A DNA stretch of 52,828 nt from Plakobranchus ocellatus (lineage: Eukaryota; Mollusca; Gastropoda; Plakobranchidae). The first letter of the stretch is position 1. Each line of letters starts with the position of its first letter. The DNA lies in assembly GCA_019648995.1 (NCBI GenBank), contig BLXT01000975.1, forward strand, positions 1,441,533-1,494,360, given 5' to 3'. Shown one piece after another: positions 12,901 through 26,500 of this stretch. The notes below the pieces were generated by a model. The model saw only the letters and a program-made list of their open reading frames with translations, searched no databases and was not told the origin of the DNA. The translations under genes were made by a program, and so were the position numbers.

Positions 12901-15900
12901 GCTTGAATTTGAGTTGAGTGGAAAAAAAACAATGTAATTTTTTTTCACTTTTTATTTTTATTTTTTTTAATCAAATAAAAGATTTGCTTAAAATTATTTC
13001 ACACACACAACATACATGTAGTTGTGTTCTTCATTCATTTCTGTAAAAATTGGTATGCAACACTATGTGACTTTTATTTATTTGAGCCATGTTCTGACAT
13101 AAAACAGAAACACACTTGTTCTGTAATGGGCCCTCAAAATTGGGCTGGCACGAGAAGTCGTTTTTCCCTGTGGGACTGAATCAGTTAAGCCGCTCTCGCT
13201 GGCTCGACATTTCAATGCAAATATATAGAAAACAAAATTGCGAAACTATGTTTATCCGGTAAGAACCAGTTGAGTACACTATACACTTCCTTTTAACTTT
13301 CATTTTCATATCGCATTGTTGATACTTATTACTAGATAATTTAGATTGCTTTGAACGTTTGTGCTCTTTTTTTTCACCGTTGCCAAAGTAAACAACATGG
13401 TTGAATCAAACCCATACCATCGTAGAATGGCTGCAGAGAAGGCATTAGATTTTTGTTTTAGCCAAATTGTAGATGATTCTAGTGATGGTTATGAGTCAAA
13501 TGGTTCTGAGGCCAGTGTTGATCAGTTATACAACCAAATTAGTGATAGTAAAACGGATAGTGGGGGTGATATTGATCAGCCTATCCCCTGGGTCTAGACC
13601 TAGTTATAATGTAAGAGAAGGAAGCTAGATGCAGAATAGGATGGATCAGCTAATTCTATCGATAGCAGCTCTAGATCTAATTCTACAAATGCTGCATCTA
13701 GACCCAGTTTTAGATCTATACCCACAGATAAAGCAGCATTTAGACCTAGGTCTAATTCTAGATCTACATCCATAGATACTGTTTTGGACTCAAGTTTCAA
13801 GTAAGGATGTAGCTCATTATAAAAAATCATATAAAAAAAAGTTTTTGCTCAATTTCATTGAAATTTTCTGTATATATGGACATAATGTTAGGCCTTTGGA
13901 TATTACACAAGATAAGTACCTTGGAGTGCATGCTGGCGCTTGAATTTGAGTTGAGTGGAAAAAAAAACAATGTAATTTTTTTTCACTTTTTAATTTTTTT
14001 TTTTTTATCAGATAAAAGATTTGCTTAAAATTATTTCACATACACAACATACATGTAGTTGTGTTCTTCATTCATTTCTGTAAAAATTGTTATGCAACAC
14101 TATGGGGCTTTTATTTGTTTGAGCCATGTTCTGACATAAAAACAGAAAAACACTTGTTCTGTAATGCGCCCTCAATAATGGGCTGGCAAGAGAAGTTGTT
14201 TTTCCCTGTGGGACTGAATCAGTTAAGGTCATGAAACTTTTTATTTTTATGTTGCTTGTTTTTGTGACACTGCTATACACACAGCTGCCAAATGTTCCTT
14301 TTAACTGGATTTGTTCCGTTTTTGGAAATTTTTAAGCATCTTGTCCTGTTAATCCATTATTTACTTATTAAGTCCGTTTTTCAGCAAAATTCTAATCTCA
14401 TGATTGTGTGACTGAGTTGGTTGCAATGATAGGAATCTTTTCTACACTTTCATCAATTTCGTCCCCTAAACCCCATAAATGATCTAATCGGCAATTGGCA
14501 AGCAATGCAAGCAAGGCTTAAAGAAGAATTTTACCCACACTTTCATTGATTGTGTCCCTTAAGCCCATAAATTGCCATTTTTTTTCTGAGCTTTTGTTTG
14601 TGAATCAGCACAAACAAATAAATGTACCCTAAGTTTTCTAGGTCCATCTCTATATTTATAATGGATTTCAATTATTGCTTGTTTGGGCAGATTGAAAAAG
14701 TGCTTAATCTGAAGATTAAGACTGCATTGAAGATTGTTAGGAGACGGGAGGTCAAATGTAAAAGATAAAAACAAAGGGGTGGTGGATGCATTCCAGATCA
14801 AGACTTTTTTTTTTTTGGTAAGCAGGTAATTGATAATTTTTTATAATTATCTCTCATTACTTTCTCATTTTCTTCATTCTTTGACAAAGTCATTAAATTA
14901 CTTTCAGGAGAATAGTGCTTTTCTTATTCATAATATCCTGTTAATTTTTTTGGAATCATGGGTGTATGCTGATGCATCACAAGGGTGTTTCTTTTTAAGA
15001 TTTCCAAACTTGGCAGCTAGGTATACATATAGAAGCCTTTAAATTCATATCCTTTTCTAACATTATACTAAATGATACTTTTTTTTTCCCATCAAAATGG
15101 TGTCTATTAAATTTTTTCATCCTTCTCAGGTAAATATGGTGGATCTGATATGAGTTATTTGGATCATTGCCTCATTATGGAAGAAATGTCTCGTGCATCT
15201 GCAGCTGTTGCTTTGAGCTATGGGGCACATTCTAACTTGTGCATAAACCAGATAGTGAGGAATGGCAATGAAGAGCAAAAACAGAAATATTTGCCAGAGG
15301 TAATTTAAAATAGTATGTAGTAGACAAAATGTTTTAGAAAATAAAAAGGATAAAAGGATATCAAACCCCCAGGAATTTATTTCACTTTTTTGTAATAAGT
15401 ATTTTATGCGCAATTTCTTCCTCGCATCCTCATTTCTCTCCCTCTGCCCGCTATCTGTGATGGTTGTGAGCCCAGCAAAGATGCCTGACACAAAAGAATC
15501 TTATTCTTATTCTTGTTGTAGTAAACTCGCTTTGATGGGTGCAAGAACCCGATGATGATATGTTCAAGCCCACCATGGATGTCTGGCAAAAGAGAATCTT
15601 TCTTAATTTAATTGTCATTTCCGACGTCCTTCCTTTCCCCCGCCTTCTTTGCTTCTTGATCCTCCTTTTTCTCTTCTTCTTTTTCTACTCCTAATACATC
15701 CATACCTCTTCTTCTCCTCCTAATACACCCATACCACTTGGTTCAGATCTTTTATCATGGGTGTTTAGGCCTAATATTAAAGGCTGGTGTCCTGTTTGAC
15801 ACAGTGCCACTTAAAATCCACAAAGAAATTTTATAATTTGATCTTTTAATCATGTTTTGTTTCACTTTGTCCTCAAGATTATAGATATGGTTTTTCAATT

Positions 15901-18900
15901 TCAGTACTCTCCACACTTCATAAATTGCACCTATACATTTATATGATAATATGTAAATTAAATAAGGCTTCATTTTAAAGAGAGATCTAATCAAAAGGTT
16001 CCCTGTGCTTTTTTTTTAATAATTTATTTCTTTCTTTTAGAATTTACACCTTCCTGTTTCATGTCTTCAACCGTAATGCCAGAAGTTTCTGTTATACTTA
16101 TGTGTAACATCTCTTTTATTTTTGTAACTATTTCAATAATGTTTTATGTAAATCATGTTCATTCATTTCTTTCTCAAAGCTTGTATCTGGAAAAAAAGTA
16201 GGGGCTCTTGCTATGAGTGAAGCCAATGCTGGCTCTGATGTTGTTTCCATGAAAACGACCGCTACCAAAAAGGGTATTTTTTTCTCTTAGATTTTCTTAA
16301 GGTTGTTTTGATGTAAAAAGCTAGTCATTTAATCTCATATTGTTTCGTAACTCTCATTTTTCATTCAATATTTTTCAAACTGTTTAAACACTTCTCAAAT
16401 GTAGCTTTAGTATTTTAAGTCCCTTAAGTTCATGGACTGTTATTAAGCGAATGTTTGAAGCACTACTGCTTATATTGCATTGTTGCATGAGCAGGCTCTG
16501 AAGCTTTCATCAAAAGGTAGTTTACCAACACCTGTGTAAAAAGATGATGTTTTGTTGCGGATTTTGTCAATCAAGATACATGTTTATTTTAGAAAGCCAT
16601 AAAAAATCCTATATTTTGGGGCCAAATAAAATACCATGGATATAATAACATGATATGTCAAGTTACCCACTGGGTGTCTTGAGGTACAAATACCATGTTA
16701 TATCATAAGTCTTAAAATTTAGTTTGATACCAATTTTATGTCAGTTGCATAAAATTTGGTTGTAATTAGCTCATCAACATGCCAAAATCCATTATTTTGA
16801 GAAAATTAAGTTCAAAGATTTGGATACATTTCTGTAGCAATGTGTATGTTTTAATAAATTTTGGCAAACAAATTCAAATTAGATATTTATGGGAAAGATC
16901 TTAGAGAGACTATTTAAAAATCTATGCTGGTGATTTGAAATCCACCAAAAGAGGTGTGGGGCAGGGGTGTGTAATGTCTCCTGATCTTTTTAACACATTT
17001 AGTGAATTACTCTTAAGGAGTCTTGATGTTTCGGGCTTAAAGTAAATGGAAAAGATCTTAGTATTCTGAGGTATGCAGATAATACAGTATTAATAGTAGA
17101 ATCTGACAAACAATTTCAAAACTTTTTAGATACTGTAATTATAGAGAGCAAAAAAAAATGGGCCTGTCTTTGAATGTGAAAAAAATGGAATGCATATCAT
17201 AACAAAAAAATCCTCTTACCCCAAATGCAATCTCATTGGCAAATGAGGAAAAAAATCAAACAAGTTACAATATTCAAATAATCTTGGCTGCCTGATAATA
17301 TCAGATGATAGATGCACAAGTGAAATAAGTAAAAAAATAGCTATGACCAAAGATGCATTCAAAAAACTGAAACTGATACTGACAAACAGAGACATAAGTG
17401 TAATGTATGGTCAGAACCATTATATGGTAGTGAGTGTCATTCAATAAACAAGGCAACAGAGAAACCTATAAGCAGTAGAGATGTGATTTATTAGCAGAAT
17501 GATGAGGATATCGTCCAATGAATCTGTACTGAAAGAGGCTAATCTTGAGTGATCATTAATCAAAGCCATAAGACAGAGGCAACTACAATTTTAAGGCCAT
17601 ATTTGCCAACACGAGGGCCAGGACACTTAGAAATCACTGGAAATATTGAAAGCAAATGCAGTAGAGGTAGTCAGAGAATAACTTTTATTGAAAGTTTCAA
17701 CTCATGGGCAATAGTTAATGTAGCAACAATTTCATAAAACTGAGAGTAGGTTTGAATGGAGGAATATGATCAATAAAAGCCAGACAAGGCACCTTAAAAA
17801 GAAGGTAAACATATTTTACAGTAATACTGAATGTGATGCTTAATACACTCACAAAATTTTACACCATTTCATTCTGTAAATTAGATTGTAAAGTAGATTT
17901 ATTATTTTACACAGCCTGTCTCTCGTGAAGCTTCAGCTTGCAGCCATAGGAGAAGCTATCAATTTTCATCAACTTTGCGTTATTTATTATTCATCAGTGC
18001 TTCCAGTTGTCTGCATTTCTGCAGATTTCTGCATTTTCAATCTTCCACATTAAGAGTTGCTTGGTTTTTTATGTATTTTAAATGCTGCTCCTTAGAGTTG
18101 AACAAAGTATATGGTAAATTGATGCCAAAGTGCTTGCAAATGGCTTTATTTGCACTTTTTTAAAAACATTTTCTGGTGGAGCATGTCCCCAGACCCCCTT
18201 AGGTATGCTTTCGCCTTTGGTGGTCACATTGTCCGCCACCTGGAAAAAGTCCTCACTTTTCATCATTTCTTACCGGAAGCACTGATTCATAACTAATGTG
18301 TTTTAATTGCTTTTCATGAACAACTTCTTCTGAACTTAAATTTTGTGTGCATTCTTGTGATGCTTTTCTGAAGAAAGAGATTCCATATGACTGCTATCAG
18401 TGAACCAGTTTGTTAGAATTACAGGAATCTCTTTTCTTGCTAGCTGGAATGCCTTTTTGTGTGCTGATTTTCCTTGATTTAGGATGAAAAAGAGCATATA
18501 TATATATATTTTGAACTTAATACCCAAAAGAAAGATATCTTTATAAACTTTAAGTTTTCTCAATCCAGCAATACCAAATACAACCTTGTTTTATAAAGTT
18601 ATAGTGTGAAAAATGTTTTGATCACCTCATAATTTTTGAAAGATAAAATAAAATGTACTAACAATTTCGGCCTTAAAACAAAATTGAAAAAAAAAATTGT
18701 AGGTCAGAATCAGAGGATATTTTGCTAAGCAGGGGTAGAACCAGTTTGGTTTTTTATTTTTTTATTTTTTTGTCCATATCAAGTTTGAAAAACTGGAATA
18801 TGGCTTGCTACTTGAACGTAAAGAAAGAAAAAATATAATAAAGCAAAAATTATACACAATTTGAAACCAAATTTTACTGAAGGAAAAGGGAAATGAACCT

Positions 18901-21900
18901 CATTAAAGGATAGGAAAAAGCTAAGTGCAGAGTATTTTCACGTTTTTGTTCATTCTAACTGTGTGTTTAAATGAAATTGGCCGAAAATAGCATTTCAGTA
19001 GTGTAAAAATGTAGATGAAATGGGTATACAAAACTAATATTCATATTGCTACAGAAAAGCTGCTATTGGAACTGGATTTGTAACAATTTTACTACAAAAA
19101 GAAAGGTACAACTCAAGCTTGCCACACAAATTATAAATCATTCTCTAATGGAGCAATAGATAAAGATGGGACATACACTTAAAAGTTTCTCCAACAATAA
19201 ATGTCAAAAAGATGTATAGATCTATATCTGATTAAGATTACTTATTGAGGGCCTATTCATCAACTCTCTACTGCTATAGAATCTTTGTCTAGAAACAAAA
19301 AAAAAATTAAAGTCTAAATCCATGTTATAAAGGCAAAATGACAGGGCTAGGCATAGGGTAAGAAAATGTTTTACACTTAAAGAAAAAAGTGAGCATCATA
19401 TTGGAAATATTGTTAAGCATATTAACACTCTCTGTGCTCTTTTAGGCCATGCAGATCTTTGTGAAAATATTGCCTCACTGAATTATAAATTTAGGAGATT
19501 CTTTACTAAGTAACATTTACTGAAATTTTGTATCGTATTGGTAATACAGGAGGAAGCTTTTTATGACTATCCATATCATCTATCGTAAAATAAACCCTAA
19601 TCATAGAGATATCAATTATAAATGTAAGCATTCTCTCCCTCCCAGTCTACACTGAAGCTCAGCAAGTTGAGGCTTTTTTTGAGGAGTCTGGTTCCATTTG
19701 TGGTTAAGATTCAGCTATTTCTTAAAGAATTTTTACGAGCTGTTCATCATTAAATCTTGCTAGACCTAAGGATTAATCATGAAAAAAAAAAACCCAACAA
19801 AACAAAACAACAAAATGTGGAATAAAAATTTTGATTAAAAAAAAAACCCCACCAAACAGATGGTCAACATTACAGCCAGCAAATCATCCAAAAATCAACA
19901 ATAACATATTAATCACCTCATCTTTCGTTCAATTTCACATCTTAGGTGATCACTACATCTTAAATGGTACAAAGTTCTGGATTACAAATGGTCCTGATGC
20001 AGATGTTCTTGTTGTATATGCCAAAACTGATCCTACAAATCCTAAACCTCAACATGGAATCACAGCATTCTTAATAGAAAAGGTCGGTGACATAATTCAT
20101 AATTCATTACAATAAAAATGTTTGAAAATGAACACGTGAAACAGGTTCTATTTTAGTTTAAAAAAAAAAGCACTGTATTTAGATATAATGCAGATTTACA
20201 TTGCAAAAACTATTTAGAAAATATTTTGAGTTTACTTTTTAAAATTGATTCTAAACAAGAAAGTTACCATCTGTAAATTGAAATCAACTATAATGGTGAA
20301 ATCAAAAGCTTAATTGTACTTATTTTTAATGTGCATTATAGGGTATGCCTGGCTTCTCAACCAGCCCCAAATTGGACAAGCTGGGCATGAGAGGATCTAA
20401 CACTTGTGAGCTTGTCTTTGAGGATTGTGCAGTGCCAGGTATCATTCTATCTATATTATTCAAATGAAAATTATAAGTAGACAATTTATTTTTTTTATTT
20501 TGAAACATATTTGTCATTTTTTCTTGTTAAAGTTATTGTTATTTTTTTATTCGTGTAATTCTCCTAATTGTTTACAGAATTTACTCTTTGTCATAATAAT
20601 TGAACATTTGAATAAGCATAGGGATCAGGAAGAAACAATTTGCCATTTATAAAAAGAAAAAGGTAAAATTTGGAAACAAGTCAAAATGTAAAGAGAATTG
20701 TTGTACAAAAGAAAAATAAAAAAACGAAGAAAGCAACATATTTTGCATGCATTTTTTAACCCCTAAGTCCACTTGAAATGTCTTTGCACTTCTTGAAATT
20801 TAAATGTGCATAAATTTTTCCTCATTAATGTGACCCACCATACAAAATGAGTTATTTGTCAGATATCGCCCAACAGGATGCAATTGCAAAGCAAAATATT
20901 TGAAAAAAGATAGAGACAAGTTGAAAAATGTTTTTGCACTTAATATATATTTGTCCCGTGAGATATGTAAAGAATTGTTTCTCAATATCTCTTTTTGTCG
21001 AACTTGTGATGAACGACTCATTCATATGGACCTGTCACATTTTATATCACATTTCTCATAAAAAAATATCTTACAGTTTGGTAATTGAGTACTTAATTTT
21101 TTCTCTGTATTTGCATATCTGAATTATCAAATGAATATGACCATTTCTGAAAACACTAAATTGCTAGTTCTTGCCTCACCAATAAAATATTAAATAAATG
21201 CCTCTTTTCTCACGCAATTTTTGGTTAGATGCAAAGTGTTTTGAATGCATTTACTTTTCATATCAGCTTTATTTTTTTTTATGGTCTTACTGCTTATACA
21301 AAAACAACACTTACATAAATAAAGGCTTGCTTGCAATATTTTTTTAAATTGCTACAGCTGCTTAGTTCCCTTTTATTTTGCATAGCAGTGGCAGTTATCA
21401 ACATTCATGCAACTTTGGAGTTCAAATACAAAACAATAAAGAGTAACAATAACAACAACAACAACCCCCCCCCAAATACACTCACAAATGGGTTTGAAAA
21501 CCTAAAGAATTAATTCTTATTATTTATAAAATGGTGAAGTTTTTTTTCAGAAGCTGTTTTAATGCTTGAGGCCTTGTATGAGGTGAAAACTGGAGATGGT
21601 TATACGTCCCAAATTACTCTAGCCTTAACCATAGTCTATCCAGTACGTAGATGTAGATCAGTCTTGAAAAACCTATTGAGTTTTATGATGTAGAAATGAT
21701 AATACCAATTATGTCAGACTTAGTGCTGCGTACAGTATGGCTTCTTCACAAGAAACTATAGGGCCTATTTTAAACTATAAATTATTGAATAAGATAATGT
21801 TCGTGATCCAGACCTTCCAACTTTCCGTTTTCGCTGGGAAAAATCCCGTTCAACGCCTATAAATTCCGTTTTCCGGGCTGCCCTGCTAAAATCCCGCACG

Positions 21901-22985
21901 GTTGTCCCGATGGACGGGAAAAATCATCTCGTTTTATCCGTTGGATCCATGCAATATCTCCTGCATGTACTCATTACCTATTTAAATAGCATTGAACATT
22001 TTTAAATTACTATCGACATAACCCAAGTATCCAATTTGCGGTCCATAACGTTTATTCAACATTCTGTGTAAAGAGACAGAGTAATTTCTGTGTTATTGAT
22101 ATGTCATGGTCCTACATGCGGGCATTTTGCTTTAATTCATCATGCCGATGGGGAAAATTTTTCACTTTGGCTGTTTAACTAAGCGCTTAGCATTTGCTTT
22201 TGTTTCATTTTGTGCGATTTTCTTTCCATTCACATAATACAAAAATGCGGTATTGATGGAAAGTTATTCCTCGTTTTTTTTAAGTGCCCTTGAAGTAGAC
22301 CGGCGTTGTTTCTTTGATCTTATACTAGGCTTGCAAAGTGTCTTTGTATTAAATAAAGCATCTAGATCTATCCGACTTTTTTTTCTTTGGGAAGGGGAGG
22401 GGAGTTCCGTAACTCAGTAGACCTTCGGGGCTGGTCGTAAGGTAACCAACACAGTCTTGACAGCTAAAAAAAAATCGTTNNNNNNNNNNNNNNNNNNNNN
22501 NNNNNNNNNNNNNNAAAAATCAAACAAGAGCTCAGAATGCCATCTTGCACTGATAGACAAACAAGTAAGCAAGTAAGCTATGATAATTATCATTTTAAAG
22601 TCAACATGTTCATGCTGCAGTAGGCCTAGAGTGATAACTAGCCTACCATGTCGGCAATAGATCAAAGAAATCAAAGGTTGGTTTTTGGGAGTCGCAGCCC
22701 GACCTTCAAGTCAGCCCCACGGCCCACATCAAAGTAATTTGAGATGCTGGCAATGTCTAGTTTTTGACACAATATGAATGGTGATGTGCGTAAAAACTGC
22801 CTTACATTTACAAAAACTAACTTAATACCGCATTTTTTCATAATACATTTATCTTATAAATAATATTAATAGCTAAAATGTTTTGAGTTAGATCTTCTTT
22901 GAAAAATCCTATTAGATCTGAACACTAAGTAATAACTAAATCTAATGCACTGATGCTTAGCCATCTTACCATCCAATCTAACCTC

Positions 22986-23044
<59 letters not shown>

Positions 23045-23176
23045 GTCTCTCTCTCTGTCTCAGTCTTTTCTTAAATTACTCAGTTAAAAAAAAATGTTAT
23101 TTTCCTCTTCTTTAGTTTTTAGCATCGATGTATATTTTTTTTTGTTAGGCAATGTTTTTATGTCTTCTTTGTCCAG

Positions 23177-23216
<40 letters not shown>

Positions 23217-23339
23217 TCTCCTTTTATCACTCTGAGTGTCCCTCAGTAATTCTCACTCTTTCTCTTCTTATTTCTCTCTCTGTTTCTCTTTTATCACTCT
23301 GTGAGTGTCTCTCAGTAATTCTCACTCTTTCTCTTTTCG

Positions 23340-23376
<37 letters not shown>

Positions 23377-23504
23377 AGTTTCTCCTTTTATCACTCTAGT
23401 GTCCCTCAGTAATTCTCAATCTTTCTCTTCTTATTTCTCTCTCTCTCTCTCTCTTTCTCTTATATCACTCTGAGTGTCTCTCAGTAATTCTCACTCTTTC
23501 TCTT

Positions 23505-23573
<69 letters not shown>

Positions 23574-26500
23574 TCTCTGTTTCTCTTTTATCATTTTGTG
23601 AGTGTCGCTCAGTAATTCTCTTTCTTTCTCTCTTTTTTTTTCTTTCTCTCTCTCACTCTCGATCTAGGCATTATCAAGATCCAGGACATTTCTAATTTTG
23701 CTACACTCTTAATTTTGTTTCTTGATGCATAATCAAAATTTGATAATGGTCCTAGAGATCTAATTTAGGCTTTAGTCAAGGCCTTAGCCTACACAGACTT
23801 GAATATATTGTAGGCGGACATGACTTGCGGGGATCTCTGTAATTTCAAATAGAGCAAAGGAAAACTCGATGTTTTCTTTTATTTAACTGTTTCACTACCC
23901 TAAGCCGTTTTTTCCGGCTCAAAATATTACTATATTTGGACCCAAAGCCGGTAAAACCGGCTCACTATAAATGGGTTAGTATTTGAATGAAGTACTAAAT
24001 GTACGTTAACTTACTTTTGCGCATGCACGAAATTTACACTATTCTTCCTTTTTCACATAGTTTGAACGTAGAAATAGCTGTTTACATCCATATTTTGTTA
24101 AATTTTCAATCTATATATGCATCAGGGGCCGTAATTTATCAAATTGATAGCAATTTCTTTTTTTTGCTATAAATCAAAAAGTATTCAACATTTTTTCACA
24201 ATTTTTGGTGTTTAAATGCCTATGTAATCACAATGTATAAAAATCTACCTTTCAAAGCCAAAAGATTATCAGTAGATTTACTACTGTGTTATACATCATC
24301 ATATTATGTTGAAATTTTTTTACAAATTTTTTTAAATCCAGTTTGCCGCTTTTTCAAAATGTTATAACGAACAAATTTTCTTTTTTGGTGCTTATTTATA
24401 GAAACTAGATCCAATTCCCTTCAATTTGATATATAATTTGTATGGTTTTATCGTGTAGAAAAGTCCTATAATAGCTTTTAACAAAATGATAGCCAATTTT
24501 AGAAAAATCCCATTCTACTCCTGTGTACAGTCGTAAAATATGTGTGGGTAGTGAATCAGTTAATATACAATGGGTCACAATTTTAAGCCTTAACTGAGAT
24601 TCTGTAGACCTGTCTCACATTGATTTTCTTTTTTTTCATGTAACCCTTTATTGAGTGAGCTAGACTTTGAATTTTAGACACTGTAGTGCACCACAAAAAA
24701 ATTCATCATCCAGGCCCTAAGCCTACAGGTCTTTAAGGCTTGATAAATGGTGATATTATGGGACTAATGGCAGTGAGTAGGGAGATACTTTCTTGCATCT
24801 TTAGGGTCGAAAATTCATTAAAATTAAGGTGTAATACAGTTTATCCATGCGCATTTAATTGTATAATGGCATATTCCTGTGAGTATAGGTGAATATTCCT
24901 GTGAGAACAATTTGGGGTTGGCAGGTCTGGTGATCTATATTATATCCTTAAACATGCCCTCTATAGATGAGTTATTTATTGCAGTTTTAATGTATGGTCT
25001 TCAAACTAAATTTGTCATAAAAGAATCGAGGGGCAGGGAGGAAATGAGGCATACATGCGTTTGTGTGTGTGTGTAAGAGAGAGAGTGCGTGCGTATGTGC
25101 GAGCCTGCATGCATAGATGCATACCCGCCTTTTATTGTTGACCAAAATCTACTTTTATCCCTCTCATACGTTTGTATCTTGGGATATTAAATGTTGGGTT
25201 TATAAAAAATTAGATCTGACAGTGATGAGATTTCAACTAGTGCCTCAACCAATCCTGTAATATTAGTTGAAAATGGTGATGAAAATATGGAACAACTCAA
25301 GAATGGTATATAAAATCTCCACTGTCCAGTTTCTCAATCATTATGAGACTTCTTTCACAATTGTTGTTCCAATGTTGAAATGCTTTATTGTTGCTTGCAA
25401 TCTTTTGGTTTTAATTTTCAAGTATGTTTGTGAGGCAACCAGAGTCCCTTTGTATACTTTTGCAAGAGGGCCTTTAAAATTTTTCAGTTGACTCAAGAAG
25501 ACAATAGAAGTATGATCTTCAAGCTAGCATAACTTTTGATTGAAGTAGGATGGAGACATTTTTTTTGCTTTAGGGATTGAATTTACAGGCTTGTATATAA
25601 TGCTCAAAACTAGATATGCCCTAAATGTGACTGATTTACCTAGGCTGTCCATCATATTATGACTTTGGAAAGAATCTTTTTTTCATTTGGTATAAGCTGC
25701 AATTTTTTAAAATTGGAAGGCAGACCAAAGTATCAAAGCATTATTCAATAACTTCTGAAAAGCCCTAGTAGGCAAAACCTTAAATGCAATCCTTGTTTGT
25801 CTTCACAAGTGAGCAATGTGTTAGGAGGAGAAGGAAATGGAGTGTATGTTCTCTTTGGTGGTCTTGATATTGAAAGAGGCATAGGGGCAGCAGGTCCCCT
25901 AGGGTGAGAACATTTTAATCATAATTTTCAACTTTGCTTATCTGTATTATCCCCTCACTTGAACTACTAAACTTTTGAAAATTAAGTCAAATGATTAAAC
26001 CATACCCAACTATTTGACTTTATCAGTGGACAATGTGTTGGGAGCAGAAAACAAGGGCGTATATGTCCTCATTTCTAGCCATGACATAGAAAGAGCTGTA
26101 CTGGCTGCTGGTCCGGCTGGCGAGGACATAAGTCAAAAGAAGCATTGATATATATATATATATATATATATCTTTTTATGTTAAAGATGCCACAAATTTC
26201 AATATGATTTTTTAAAAATCTCTGTTAAAGAGTATGCACTTTTCCTACTCAGTAGTTAAGCTTCACATGCTCATTTACCTCTCTTTGCAAAATATCACTA
26301 TTTTTCCATCTTCATTTTGTTTTGGAAGCCTTGATTATATTGCCCAAAATATCTCATTGTTTTAAAAAATCACAACCCTCTAAGTCATTACTTTATAATT
26401 TTATGCATAAGCATTATATATAATATTTTCCATTTGAGCCCATGAATCCTGTCCTTTGCCCTCAAGAGCAATTTTAGGTGGGATGTAGCTTAAGAAGTGA

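Larger units (their letters stand above)
11081..15129 (+). other. IVD intron 3, hosting piggyBac-like elements
   Basis: About 4 kb. Holds a hammerhead-like motif near 11390-11440, the tandem TTAA elements at 12037-14226 and a diverged 93-bp duplication (CACTTTCAT at 14445 and 14538). The rest is unremarkable. Confidence 0.8.
16274..19945 (+). other. IVD intron 5
   Basis: GT-AG intron of about 3.7 kb holding a LINE relic (16895-17800) and one copy of a dispersed repeat (17985-18285). The remainder is AT-rich without recognisable structure. Confidence 0.8.

Noticed and set aside
15126-15491. 121-codon open frame on the minus strand
   Set aside because: It lies opposite IVD exon 4 and runs into intron; the plus strand is clearly the coding one.
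16180-16273. Exon 5 as a further member of the 94-nt exon family
   Set aside because: Same length by coincidence; the sequence and phase differ from the exon-8 copies.
19831-19945. Open extension before IVD exon 6
   Set aside because: In frame, but AT-rich, starts without an ATG context, and the acceptor CTTAG at 19945 gives the exact family boundary.
20326-20517. Minus-strand open frame over exon 7
   Set aside because: Shadow of IVD exon 7; no features of its own.
23474-23695. Ser-Leu repeat open frame
   Set aside because: Translation of the CT satellite.
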